Shown here piece by piece: positions 1 through 6,759 of a stretch of DNA of 10,040 nucleotides (position 1 is the first letter of the stretch; the number at the start of each line of letters is the position of its first letter). Origin of the DNA: Phycisphaerales bacterium (GTDB lineage Bacteria > Planctomycetota > Phycisphaerae > Tepidisphaerales > Tepidisphaeraceae). A program made the position numbers and the translations under genes. The notes below the pieces were generated by a model. It searched no databases. It was not told the DNA's origin and saw only the letters and a program-made list of their open reading frames with translations. The DNA lies in the NCBI GenBank assembly GCA_003153655.1, contig PMAK01000211.1, positions 1 to 10,040 of the forward strand, read 5' to 3'.

Positions 1-1593
1 CGCGGCGAGATTCAGTGCATTGGCGCCACAACCTTCGACGAGTATCGGAAATACATCGAAAAGGACGCGGCCCTTGCCCGTCGGTTCCAGCCGATCACCG
101 TCGATCCACCGAGCACCACGGATACAATCGAAATCCTCAAGGGATTGCGAGATCGCTACGAAGCCCACCACCGGGTGCAGATTCTGGATTCCGCCCTGAT
201 TGCCGCTGTCGAGTTATCGGACCGGTATATCACCGGGCGCTGCTTGCCGGATAAGGCAATAGACGTGGTGGACGAAGCGGGAGCGCGTATTCGCCTCCGC
301 AGCATGACCAAGCCGCCGAATCTCGCGGAGATCGAAGAGCAGATCGAACGGCTGAGCATCCAGAAGGATGAAGCCGTCCGAAATGCTGAATACGAGGAAG
401 CAGCCAAACTCAGCGATCAGGCGGAAGGCCTCCGCGCCAAGAAAGAAGAAATGCAGCGTCAGTGGCGCGAACGTGCCAAAGAAGTTGACGGCGTGGTGGA
501 TGATGAAGTCATCGCCGAAGTCGTCAGCAAAATGACGGGCGTTCCGCTGACCCGCCTCGAAAAAGAAGAGGCCCAGCGCCTACTCGAACTGGAAAACGAA
601 CTGCACAAGCGGGTCGTTTCGCAGGATGAAGCGATCAAGACCATCAGCAAAACTATCCGCCGCGCACGGTCGGGTCTGAAAGATCCGCATCGTCCGATGG
701 GATCGTTCCTGTTCCTTGGGCCATCCGGCGTTGGCAAAACGCTGCTGTCCAAGGCACTGGCCGAATTCCTGTTCGGTGACGATGACGCGCTCGTTCAGAT
801 CGATATGAGCGAGTACATGGAGAAGCACAACGTCAGCCGGCTCATCGGCGCTCCTCCAGGCTACGTCGGTTATGAAGAAGGCGGACAGCTCACCGAGCGC
901 ATTCGCCGGCGGCCCTACAGCGTCGTCCTGCTGGACGAAGTTGAGAAGGCCCATCCCGATGTCTTCAACATGCTCCTCCAGATCATGGAAGAAGGGCGCC
1001 TGACCGACAGCTTTGGCCGGCACATCGATTTCCGCAACGTGGTGCTGATCATGACCAGCAACATCGGCGCGGAACTAATCAAGGACGGCGGCCCGCAGTT
1101 CGGCCTTCAGCCGAGCCGCAAGGGTGAAAAGGAAGAGCGCACATACCAGACGATCAAGACAACGCTGACCAAGGAAATCGAGCGTTATTTCCGTCCCGAA
1201 TTCATCGGGCGATTGGACGATGTGATCGTCTTCCGTCCGCTGAGCCGCACGAACATGGAAGCCATCGTCGAATTCGAATTGGCCAAGGTCACCAAACGAT
1301 TGATCGACCATGGCATGCGGATCGAGCTGACACTCGAAGCCAAGGATTTCCTGGTGGACAAGGGAACGAACAACGATTTCGGCGCTCGTCCGCTACGACG
1401 TGCAATCGAGCAATTCGTCGAAGATCCGCTCAGCGAGGAAATCCTTCGCGGCAACTTCAAGGGCAAAGACCTCGTGCGCATCACCGTCAAGACCGAAGAC
1501 AGCGGCGAAAAGCACCTGTACTTTGATGCCTTGAATAGCTTGACGGAAAAAGGCGAAAAGCCGCTCGCGGCGGCATCGTCAGATGCGACGTAA
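1..1593 (+). CDS. clpC: ClpC-type AAA+ protease ATPase subunit, 5'-truncated by the window edge
   Basis: This is the C-terminal 530 residues of a class I Clp/Hsp100 ATPase, which unfolds proteins and feeds them to the ClpP peptidase in the cytosol. The reading frame is open from base 1, so the N domain and the first nucleotide-site Walker motifs are missing (about 300 residues by family length). The end of the first AAA+ domain is visible: sensor GATT at residues 8-11 and the ALARRF arginine-finger segment near 24-29. A coiled UVR/M segment spans about 110-160, which points to ClpC rather than ClpA or ClpB. The second AAA+ domain has Walker A GPSGVGKT (240-247), pore loop GYVG (287-290), Walker B VVLLDE (308-313), sensor-1 Asn354, a probable arginine finger at Arg404 and sensor-2 GARPLRR (461-467). 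The ClpP-docking tripeptide appears to be FGL instead of the usual [LIV]GF. A strong terminator follows the TAA stop. Identification of the family is very secure; the ClpC subclass is secure from the UVR segment. Confidence 0.95.
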   Translation, partial: RGEIQCIGATTFDEYRKYIEKDAALARRFQPITVDPPSTTDTIEILKGLRDRYEAHHRVQILDSALIAAVELSDRYITGRCLPDKAIDVVDEAGARIRLRSMTKPPNLAEIEEQIERLSIQKDEAVRNAEYEEAAKLSDQAEGLRAKKEEMQRQWRERAKEVDGVVDDEVIAEVVSKMTGVPLTRLEKEEAQRLLELENELHKRVVSQDEAIKTISKTIRRARSGLKDPHRPMGSFLFLGPSGVGKTLLSKALAEFLFGDDDALVQIDMSEYMEKHNVSRLIGAPPGYVGYEEGGQLTERIRRRPYSVVLLDEVEKAHPDVFNMLLQIMEEGRLTDSFGRHIDFRNVVLIMTSNIGAELIKDGGPQFGLQPSRKGEKEERTYQTIKTTLTKEIERYFRPEFIGRLDDVIVFRPLSRTNMEAIVEFELAKVTKRLIDHGMRIELTLEAKDFLVDKGTNNDFGARPLRRAIEQFVEDPLSEEILRGNFKGKDLVRITVKTEDSGEKHLYFDALNSLTEKGEKPLAAASSDAT

Positions 1594-1612
1594 GATCGTT
1601 TTATATTTAAGA

Positions 1613-1657
1613 GCAAAAAGAACCCCCGCATGGCTTTGCGGGGGTTTTTCTTTTTGC
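1613..1657. terminator. Bidirectional intrinsic terminator between clpC and hicA
   Basis: A 10-bp perfect GC-rich stem (1621-1630 with 1637-1646, built on CCCCCGCA/TGCGGGGG) closes a 6-nt loop and is followed by TTTTTCTTTTT. The outer flanks GCAAAAAG (1613-1620) and CTTTTTGC (1650-1657) also pair, with a 3-nt bulge, so the opposite strand also reads as hairpin plus T-run. It sits between two convergent genes and can serve both. Confidence 0.92.
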
Positions 1658-1666
1658 ACAAACAAC

Positions 1667-1888
1667 CTAACTTTCAAAAATCGCTCGCGGCAGTTCAGAT
1701 TGCCGAATGATCGAACGTAGCGTCCCCAAACGCAGTTCCTTGTGATCGGGCACAGGCACAGTAATGGTCGTCCCCGGAAGGCGCTTCTGCATGATTCTAT
1801 GGCTGCCCTTTTGACGAATGAAAATAAACCCGTGTGTTTCCAGCATGCGACAAACATCACGACCCGATATCGGGCGGAGCTTAGGCAA
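1667..1888 (-). CDS. hicA: HicA family mRNA interferase toxin
   Basis: This 73-residue protein matches the HicA toxin family, small double-stranded-RNA-binding-fold ribonucleases that cleave mRNA when not held by HicB. The family hallmark is visible: a basic GSH motif with the catalytic His30 (RQKGSHRIM, 25-33), a VPVP strand (44-47) and the C-terminal GTLRSIIRQ helix (55-63). Length is normal for the family. The start is TTG at 1888; it is supported by a GAGGTG ribosome site (1893-1898) and by an 8-base overlap with the end of hicB, an arrangement that favours translational coupling and keeps toxin output below antitoxin output. No ATG is available nearby in frame. The stop is TAG, ten bases from the shared terminator. 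Nothing in the sequence suggests inactivation. Confidence 0.92.
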   Translation of the reverse strand: MPKLRPISGRDVCRMLETHGFIFIRQKGSHRIMQKRLPGTTITVPVPDHKELRLGTLRSIIRQSELPRAIFES

Positions 1889-2105
1889 GCCTCACCTCAA
1901 GATTTTCGATGTATCGCTCAGTGCCTAGACGGGTCTTAATCTCCGCTGCACTGGCTGTTTCAAAAAATCCTTCCACGGCCTCCTGCAAATTGCCCCGCGC
2001 CTGCTTTTTGGAAGTTCCCTGGCTTGCAATATCCAATTCAGGACATAGAGCAACGAATCCCCGTCCTTCTTTCTGAATAATTGCGGTCAGTTTTACTCGC
2101 TTCAT
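1881..2105 (-). CDS. hicB: HicB family antitoxin (short form)
   Basis: This is the antitoxin partner of the downstream hicA. The 74 residues show the HicB/UPF0150 pattern: an N-terminal strand, the EGRGFVALCPELDIASQG segment typical of the degenerate RNase-H-like fold (residues 13-30), then the QARGNLQEAVEGFF helix. The product neutralises HicA by direct binding and in many systems also represses the operon. Here the protein ends soon after the core fold, with no room for an obvious C-terminal helix-turn-helix or ribbon-helix-helix domain, so autoregulation by this protein alone is doubtful. I chose the ATG at 2105 over a GTG at 2111: GAGGTG (2109-2114) is a good ribosome site five bases from that ATG, but would overlap the GTG. 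The order hicB then hicA is one of the two orders seen in the family. Confidence 0.9.
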   Translation of the reverse strand: MKRVKLTAIIQKEGRGFVALCPELDIASQGTSKKQARGNLQEAVEGFFETASAAEIKTRLGTERYIENLEVRLA

Positions 2106-2108
2106 TCG

Positions 2109-2115
2109 CACCTCT
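2109..2115 (-). promoter_or_regulatory. Ribosome binding site that fixes the hicB start
   Basis: AGAGGTG on the minus strand lies just upstream of ATG 2105. It contains the alternative GTG codon at 2111, so that GTG is unlikely to be the start. Confidence 0.65.
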
Positions 2116-2123
2116 ATCGCTCT

Positions 2124-2132
2124 ATTATATCA
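2124..2132 (-). promoter_or_regulatory. Extended -10 promoter of hicBA
   Basis: The minus strand reads TGATATAAT, a perfect TATAAT box with the TGn extension, in an AT-rich stretch between the ABC ATPase stop and hicB. No convincing -35 box lies 17 bases upstream, as is common for extended -10 promoters. Expected transcription start is near 2117, giving a leader of about 12 bases that just includes the ribosome site. Confidence 0.65.
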
Positions 2133-2147
2133 CATAACCCGCTTATA

Positions 2148-3653
2148 TTATGCTGCCGCGCCGCCCGACTCATCTACCCCCGCCATCAACCGCAAAACCC
2201 GATCCTGATTCACCTCATCGCGACGCAATTCCCCCGCCATTCGCCCTTCGCGCATGACCAGAATCCGCGTCGAGAGATTTAATAATTCCGGCAACTCCGA
2301 TGAAATCAGCATAATGCCGATCCCTTGCCTCGCCAGATCGTCGATCAGCGCATGAATCGCCGCCTTCGCTCCAACGTCCACGCCCCGCGTCGGTTCATCG
2401 ACGATTAGAAGCTTCGCATTCCGCCCCAGCCACTTGGCAACCGCGACCTTCTGCTGATTTCCCCCGCTCATCGCGGCCACCGGAGCTTCCAGCGATGACG
2501 TCTTGACCCGAAGCTTGTCGAAAAATTCTCCGGCCTTCGCCCGCTCTGATCGTCTATCCAAAATCCCGAATCTGCAAAAACGCCGCAGCATCGCCAGCGA
2601 AAAATTTTCTCGGCCCCCCATCATCAAAACGAGGCCCTGCCGCTTGCGATCCTCCGGCACCAGCGCGATCCCTCGCCGCATGGCTTCTCGAACGTCTCCG
2701 AGTTGCAGCGGTTCCCCCTCCATCTCCACCGCGCCGCTCGCACGCCCGTCCAGCCCAAACACCGCCTTGGCGATTTCGCTTCTCCCCGCCCCGACCAAGC
2801 CGGCAAAACCCACGATCTCCCCAGCCCGCAGGTCAAAGTTCACGTCCCTGAATTTCCCCGGCGACGATAGATTCCTGACCGATAGCAAAACCTTTCCGGC
2901 TGTGCCCGACAAATGCTGCGGGAAATACGCCTCAATGCTTCGGCCGATCATCATCCGCACCACTTCGTCCGGCGTCGCAGCCGCCCGATCCAGCGTGCCG
3001 ACATATTTCCCATCCCTCAGCACTGTCACGCGATCGCACAGCCGAAACACCTCCGGCATGCGATGCGAAACATAAATCATCGTCACGCCACGCGTTCGCA
3101 AATTCTGAATCAGCGTAAAAAGATTCTGCGCGTCCGGCTCGGCCAGCGAACTGGTCGGCTCATCAAACACAAGAATTCGCGCCCCCGTCCCCACAGCGGA
3201 AGCGATCTGCACAAGTTGTTCCTGCGCGGTCGAGAGGGATCGCATATTCTGCCGCACATCCAGGTTGACGCCGATGCTGCCCAGCAGCTTCTCCGCTCGT
3301 CGCCCCATCTCCGCGCGATTGATCATCAGCCCCAGTATCCGCCTCGGATAGCTCCCCATGCAGAGATTTTCCGCCACGGAAAGATCAGGGCAAAACGCCA
3401 ATTCCTGGTGAACCATCCCGATCCCCACAGCCCGGGAATCCGCCGGAGATGAGAAATGCTGCTCCACACCATCGATAAGAATCGCCCCCGCATCCGGGCG
3501 ATAGATGCCAGCCAGAACTTTTCCGCAGGTCGATTTCCCCGCGCCGTTTTCCCCCATCAATCCATGGCATTCCCCGCGCCCGACCGAAAACGAAACCCCG
3601 TCCAGCGCCGTGACGCCGGCGAAAGTTTTCGTGATGCCACGGAATTCAATCAC
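2148..3653 (-). CDS. Sugar ABC importer, double ATP-binding subunit (RbsA/XylG/MglA type)
   Basis: This 501-residue protein is the cytosolic ATPase of a carbohydrate importer of the ribose/xylose/galactose class, which carries two ABC domains in one chain. Domain 1 has Walker A GENGAGKS (34-41), Q-loop Gln83, signature LSTAQ (140-144), Walker B with Asp164-Glu165 and H-loop His197. Domain 2 has the degenerate Walker A GLVGAGRS (285-292, Arg replacing the catalytic Lys), signature MSGGNQQK (395-402) and Walker B LLIVDEP (415-421) followed by TRGVDVGAK. The changed second P-loop is normal for this family, in which only the first site is thought to be fully catalytic. The start is GTG at 3653, 28 bases after the binding-protein gene; its ribosome site is weak. 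It is the last gene of the importer operon. The sugar cannot be assigned. Confidence 0.94.
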   Translation of the reverse strand: MIEFRGITKTFAGVTALDGVSFSVGRGECHGLMGENGAGKSTCGKVLAGIYRPDAGAILIDGVEQHFSSPADSRAVGIGMVHQELAFCPDLSVAENLCMGSYPRRILGLMINRAEMGRRAEKLLGSIGVNLDVRQNMRSLSTAQEQLVQIASAVGTGARILVFDEPTSSLAEPDAQNLFTLIQNLRTRGVTMIYVSHRMPEVFRLCDRVTVLRDGKYVGTLDRAAATPDEVVRMMIGRSIEAYFPQHLSGTAGKVLLSVRNLSSPGKFRDVNFDLRAGEIVGFAGLVGAGRSEIAKAVFGLDGRASGAVEMEGEPLQLGDVREAMRRGIALVPEDRKRQGLVLMMGGRENFSLAMLRRFCRFGILDRRSERAKAGEFFDKLRVKTSSLEAPVAAMSGGNQQKVAVAKWLGRNAKLLIVDEPTRGVDVGAKAAIHALIDDLARQGIGIMLISSELPELLNLSTRILVMREGRMAGELRRDEVNQDRVLRLMAGVDESGGAAA

Positions 3654-3681
3654 GGCTTCAAACCAAAGTGACCTGCGAAAA

Positions 3682-4761
3682 TTACTTCTTCAGCCACTTA
3701 TCCCAATACCCGGCAAAATCATCGACAGCCATGCGCTGCACATTCGGCTCGGCAGGCAACGACGGATCCGGCTTTGCCAAAGTCACGATCGTCAGCGGAT
3801 TGGGAATCGTATGCGTCGTCGGATTCATTCCCTCGGGATCTTTGCCGTTCAGAATCTTATCAACCAGGATTTCGACGGTTCGATGCCCCCAGCCATAGCA
3901 ATCCTGCGAAACCAGTTCCTGCACATATCCATTGCGGATGTATTCCAATTGCTTCGGCAGCGCATCACATGAAACAACCTTGACCAAACCCGGCGGCTTC
4001 CATTGCAACGCATCATCCGTAAACAGCGGCCATCCGCCGACAAACACCCAGCCGTCGATTTTCCCCGCATTGGCGGCCATGACCGAACTGACTCTCTCGG
4101 CCGCCGCGCCCGGCGTTTCTTCGTGATAGAAAACGCCGTTCCCATCACCATTCAGTTCGTGCATGTTCGAATGTTTCGCCAGTTCCTCGCGAACAGCCTT
4201 CACGCGAAGCTGAAGATTCGGCGCCGTCTGCCGACCCGCCAGAATGGCGATTGTCCCCTTCTCGCCCATGATCCTGGCCAGTTCCGACATCAGCAGATGC
4301 CCAAGCTGCGTATCATCGGTTCCATAATCACACATGCGTTTTGAATCCGGCGCATCAGAGTCAAAGCAAACGACCAGCACGCCCTTGCCCACCGCATCAT
4401 CGATCGCCGAATTCAGCATCCGTGCTTCCGAGCACGAAACCGTGATGCCATCCACTTTTTCATTGGTCAGCGAACTGATCGCATCCGCCTGCTTCGCGGC
4501 ATCATCCGTCGGGGGCGTCCGCCAATCGATCTCGATATCCACGCCGTTCTTGTCTCCGAGTTCCTTCGCCGCATCGAGCGCCCCGGTATGCGCCGCCTGG
4601 AAGACGTCGTTGGCCTCGCTCTTGGCGACCATGCCGATTCGGATCGTCCGCTTGGCGCTTGCGCTGCCGGTCTCCTCCGCTTTCTTACACCCCAGCGGAA
4701 ACAGCATTGCCAGTGCGACGACCGCGATCAGACTTCCAAAAAACCGTGATTTGCCTCGCAT
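3682..4761 (-). CDS. Sugar ABC importer, periplasmic substrate-binding lipoprotein
   Basis: This 359-residue protein is the type I (LacI/ribose-binding-like) solute-binding component that captures the sugar outside the inner membrane and delivers it to the permease. It begins with a basic n-region and hydrophobic stretch ending in FPLGC, so Cys25 is the probable lipidation site; Pro at -3 is atypical of a lipobox. The mature part follows the family pattern: a first strand RIGMVAKSEANDVFQ (41-55), VDGITVSC (103-110), the ligand-region segment CFDSDAPDSKR (132-142) and GTIAILAG (169-176). The open frame extends to 4905, but ATG 4761 is chosen because GGAGG lies six bases upstream (4768-4772) and because it opens a proper signal peptide; the longer version would overlap the permease. 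It lies 23 bases after the permease gene and 28 before the ATPase gene. Confidence 0.92.
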   Translation of the reverse strand: MRGKSRFFGSLIAVVALAMLFPLGCKKAEETGSASAKRTIRIGMVAKSEANDVFQAAHTGALDAAKELGDKNGVDIEIDWRTPPTDDAAKQADAISSLTNEKVDGITVSCSEARMLNSAIDDAVGKGVLVVCFDSDAPDSKRMCDYGTDDTQLGHLLMSELARIMGEKGTIAILAGRQTAPNLQLRVKAVREELAKHSNMHELNGDGNGVFYHEETPGAAAERVSSVMAANAGKIDGWVFVGGWPLFTDDALQWKPPGLVKVVSCDALPKQLEYIRNGYVQELVSQDCYGWGHRTVEILVDKILNGKDPEGMNPTTHTIPNPLTIVTLAKPDPSLPAEPNVQRMAVDDFAGYWDKWLKK

Positions 4762-4784
4762 ACCAAACCTCCGCTCGAAGTGTT

Positions 4785-5885
4785 TCAAACCGACGCCTTC
4801 GCGCCGGCCAACCGGCGCTGCCGCAGATATTCGCTGAAATTGTCGATAGCCGCCGCCAGCACAATTGCGCCGCCGACAATAATCAATTGATATTCCACTT
4901 TCCATTTCAGGGCAATGATTCCGTCTTGAATCATGGCGATAATCAGTGTTCCCAGCAGCGCTCCCAAAGCTGTCCCGCGCCCGCCGGAGAGGCTTCCCCC
5001 GCCGACGACCGCCGCCGCGACAACGGTCAATTCATATCCGGTCGCATCCGCCGTCGAAGCCCCGCCGAATCTTCCGAGCCAGACCATCCCGGCAATTCCC
5101 GCCGTCAAACCCGCCACCGCGTACACCCTGAGCTTGATCCAGTTGGTGCGCAATCCGCTGAATCGCGCAGCTTCCTCGTTACCACCCAACGCATAAATCT
5201 CCCGCCCGCCGACCGTCTGCGAAAGATAAAACCAACCGATCGCCGCGATGACCAGCATCACCACCATCGGCATGGGCCGATGGCCCCACGCTTCCATGCG
5301 CATGAAATGATCCGTAAACGCGAGGGGAATACGGCGATCCGCCGGCGGAAGCTCCTGAAATTTCGTCGTCACCACCGTGATGCCGCGGAAAATACTGAGC
5401 GTCCCCAGTGTCACGATGAATGGGTGCAGGCGCAGCCCAACAACGAGTCCCCCGTTGATCAATCCGCATAACAACCCCACTCCCATTGGCACCGCAAATG
5501 CCACCGGGAGCACCTGCCATGCCGGCGCGTTCACAGGCATATATTGTAAAACCCGCGCCCCGGTGAAAGCTGACAACGCCATGATCGATCCGACCGATAT
5601 ATCGATCCCACCGGAAATAATCACCAGTGTCATCCCCACCGCCATGATCGCATAGTACGACATCGGCGTCGCCACCTGATCGATCAGATTTCCTGCGTTG
5701 AGAAATGTGTTGTCTTCGCCCGGCCGAGCGGCAACATATCCAAAAATGCTCAGGCCGAGGCCCATGATGAGAATGACGATGACAAGCCCTAATTCCTGAA
5801 CGCGCGGGAGCCCGCGACGACGGGGAATGGCTTGAGCGGAGACGGCAGTTTGTTCCAAGGAGGTATCCGTTTTCATCTGCGGCAT
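4785..5885 (-). CDS. Sugar ABC importer, membrane permease (RbsC/XylH type)
   Basis: This 366-residue integral membrane protein forms the inner-membrane channel of the importer (BPD_transp_2 family, usually a homodimer). Hydrophobic segments run throughout, beginning near residue 33. Family signatures are visible: GGIDISVGS (92-100) in the early core, the cytoplasmic coupling-type segment GGNEEAARFSGL (234-245) that contacts the ATPase, and the late loop GGGSLSGGRGTALGALLG (296-313). A short soluble N-terminal extension of about 30 residues with several Arg precedes the first span. The ATG at 5885 is used; a second ATG three codons in (5876) is possible, and neither has a clear ribosome site. 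It is the first gene of the operon, unlike the common ATPase-first order of rbs and xyl operons. No linked regulator or sugar kinase is in view. Confidence 0.93.
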   Translation of the reverse strand: MPQMKTDTSLEQTAVSAQAIPRRRGLPRVQELGLVIVILIMGLGLSIFGYVAARPGEDNTFLNAGNLIDQVATPMSYYAIMAVGMTLVIISGGIDISVGSIMALSAFTGARVLQYMPVNAPAWQVLPVAFAVPMGVGLLCGLINGGLVVGLRLHPFIVTLGTLSIFRGITVVTTKFQELPPADRRIPLAFTDHFMRMEAWGHRPMPMVVMLVIAAIGWFYLSQTVGGREIYALGGNEEAARFSGLRTNWIKLRVYAVAGLTAGIAGMVWLGRFGGASTADATGYELTVVAAAVVGGGSLSGGRGTALGALLGTLIIAMIQDGIIALKWKVEYQLIIVGGAIVLAAAIDNFSEYLRQRRLAGAKASV

Positions 5886-6050
5886 CGCATGTTCACAACC
5901 AGGAATTCATTCTGATAACAGCCGGTATGCCCATCCATTACCACAACGACTCCTCCGCTTCCATCTTCAGGCAATTCAAAACCAGGATTTGAAGTTGCCC
6001 CGGCCGCCGCCTATTGTAAAACGAATCCAACCTATGAAAGCAGGAACAAG
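5886..6050. other. Divergent intergenic region between the importer operon and the nitroreductase gene
   Basis: These 165 bases must hold the promoters for both outward-facing units. I see no convincing operator repeat, riboswitch or small gene. A partly symmetrical AGGAATTCATTCT lies at 5901-5913, close to the permease start, but it is too short to claim as an operator. Confidence 0.4.
5989..6017 (+). promoter_or_regulatory. Candidate sigma-70-like promoter of the nitroreductase gene
   Basis: TTGAAG (5989-5994) and TATTGT (6012-6017) are separated by 17 bases, each matching four of six consensus positions. The spacing and location upstream of ATG 6051 fit, but the boxes are weak. Confidence 0.3.
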
Positions 6051-6650
6051 ATGACACCATCAATCTCCGAAGAAGCCCTCGACACGATTTTCCGCAAGGC
6101 TCGCACGTATTCATCGTTTCTTCCGACGCCCGTGGCCGATGATCTGCTCCGCGCTGTCTATGAGCTTGCCAAACTAGGCCCGACTTCCGCCAACACAATG
6201 CCGATGCGCGTTGTCTTCGTGAAATCTCCCGAGGCCAAGGAGCGTCTTAAGCCCGCGATGGAGGGCGGTAATGTCGGACGATCGACCGTTGCCCCCGTCA
6301 CTGCGATCATCGCCGACGATCAGCGATTCTATGAATTCATCCCCAAGCTCTTTCCACAAGCGGCTGGTTTTAAGGACTTCTTTACCGCCCCGGAAAATGC
6401 CGAACGATCCAAAATCCATGCCTTCAGGAACGCCACGCTGCAAGGCGCCTATTTGATCATCGCTGCTCGTGCGCTCGGCCTGGATTGCGGCCCGATGTCC
6501 GGCTTCAATCAGGCGAAAGTTGATGCCGAGTTTTTCCCCGACGGCCGCTACAAATCCAACTTCCTCATGAACATGGGCTACGGCGACAAATCGAAGCTCC
6601 ATCCCCGCAACCCGCGGCTGGAATTCAATGAAGCTTGCAAAATCGTTTGA
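6051..6650 (+). CDS. rutE: Nitroreductase-fold flavin reductase, RutE / malonic semialdehyde reductase type
   Basis: This 199-residue cytosolic protein closely follows the E. coli RutE pattern (about 196 residues) along its length. RutE is an FMN-dependent NAD(P)H oxidoreductase that reduces malonic semialdehyde to 3-hydroxypropionate in the Rut pyrimidine-degradation pathway; other members of the family act as less specific nitro- or quinone reductases. Visible motifs are the FMN-contacting GPTSANTMPMRVVFV (43-57), APVTAIIA (81-88), the FRNATLQGAYLIIAARALGL helix region (125-144), CGPMSGF (146-152) and LMNMGYGD (172-179), ending in PRLEFNEA. ATG 6051 is preceded by AGGA five bases away (6042-6045). 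No other rut gene lies in the window, so the physiological substrate is uncertain: the subfamily is well supported, the malonic semialdehyde role is inferred. It runs in the same direction as the next gene, 27 bases on. Confidence 0.85.
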   Translation: MTPSISEEALDTIFRKARTYSSFLPTPVADDLLRAVYELAKLGPTSANTMPMRVVFVKSPEAKERLKPAMEGGNVGRSTVAPVTAIIADDQRFYEFIPKLFPQAAGFKDFFTAPENAERSKIHAFRNATLQGAYLIIAARALGLDCGPMSGFNQAKVDAEFFPDGRYKSNFLMNMGYGDKSKLHPRNPRLEFNEACKIV

Positions 6651-6656
6651 AGATAC

Positions 6657-6759
6657 GGAGAAGAGTTTTAACCACAGATGAAAATCAGATGCACACGGAT
6701 AAAAACTTCTCTGCATTTCTCTCTGCCCTCCGCTTCTCTGTGGTTGCATTTGGTTCTCC
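6657..6759. repeat. Short inverted-repeat element overlapping the start of the exported protein gene
   Basis: AACCACAGA (6670-6678) and TCTGTGGTT (6737-6745) form perfect 9-base inverted ends, and GGAGAA (6657-6662) with TTCTCC (6754-6759) adds a looser outer pair. The left interior repeats an AGATG / CACACGGAT-like theme and the right interior is pyrimidine-rich (TTCTCTGCATTTCTCTCTGC). From memory, elements with AACCACAGATGAACACAGAT-like left ends and TCTCTGTGGTT right ends are dispersed in several environmental bacterial genomes. Copy number here cannot be checked from one window. Confidence 0.65.

Noticed and set aside
580..1661. Several minus-strand open frames of 78-158 codons across the ClpC gene
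   Set aside because: They are shadows of a highly conserved coding frame, with no ribosome sites and no recognisable products.
2503..4837. Long plus-strand open frames (up to 190 codons) opposite the importer genes
   Set aside because: They are antisense to strongly conserved ABC transporter genes, are rich in Arg/Ser/Pro as expected for GC-rich shadows, and show no domain.
3762..4905. Longer start for the binding lipoprotein at 4905
   Set aside because: It would overlap the end of the permease gene by about 120 bases and bury the signal peptide. ATG 4761 has a strong GGAGG site and opens a proper lipoprotein signal.
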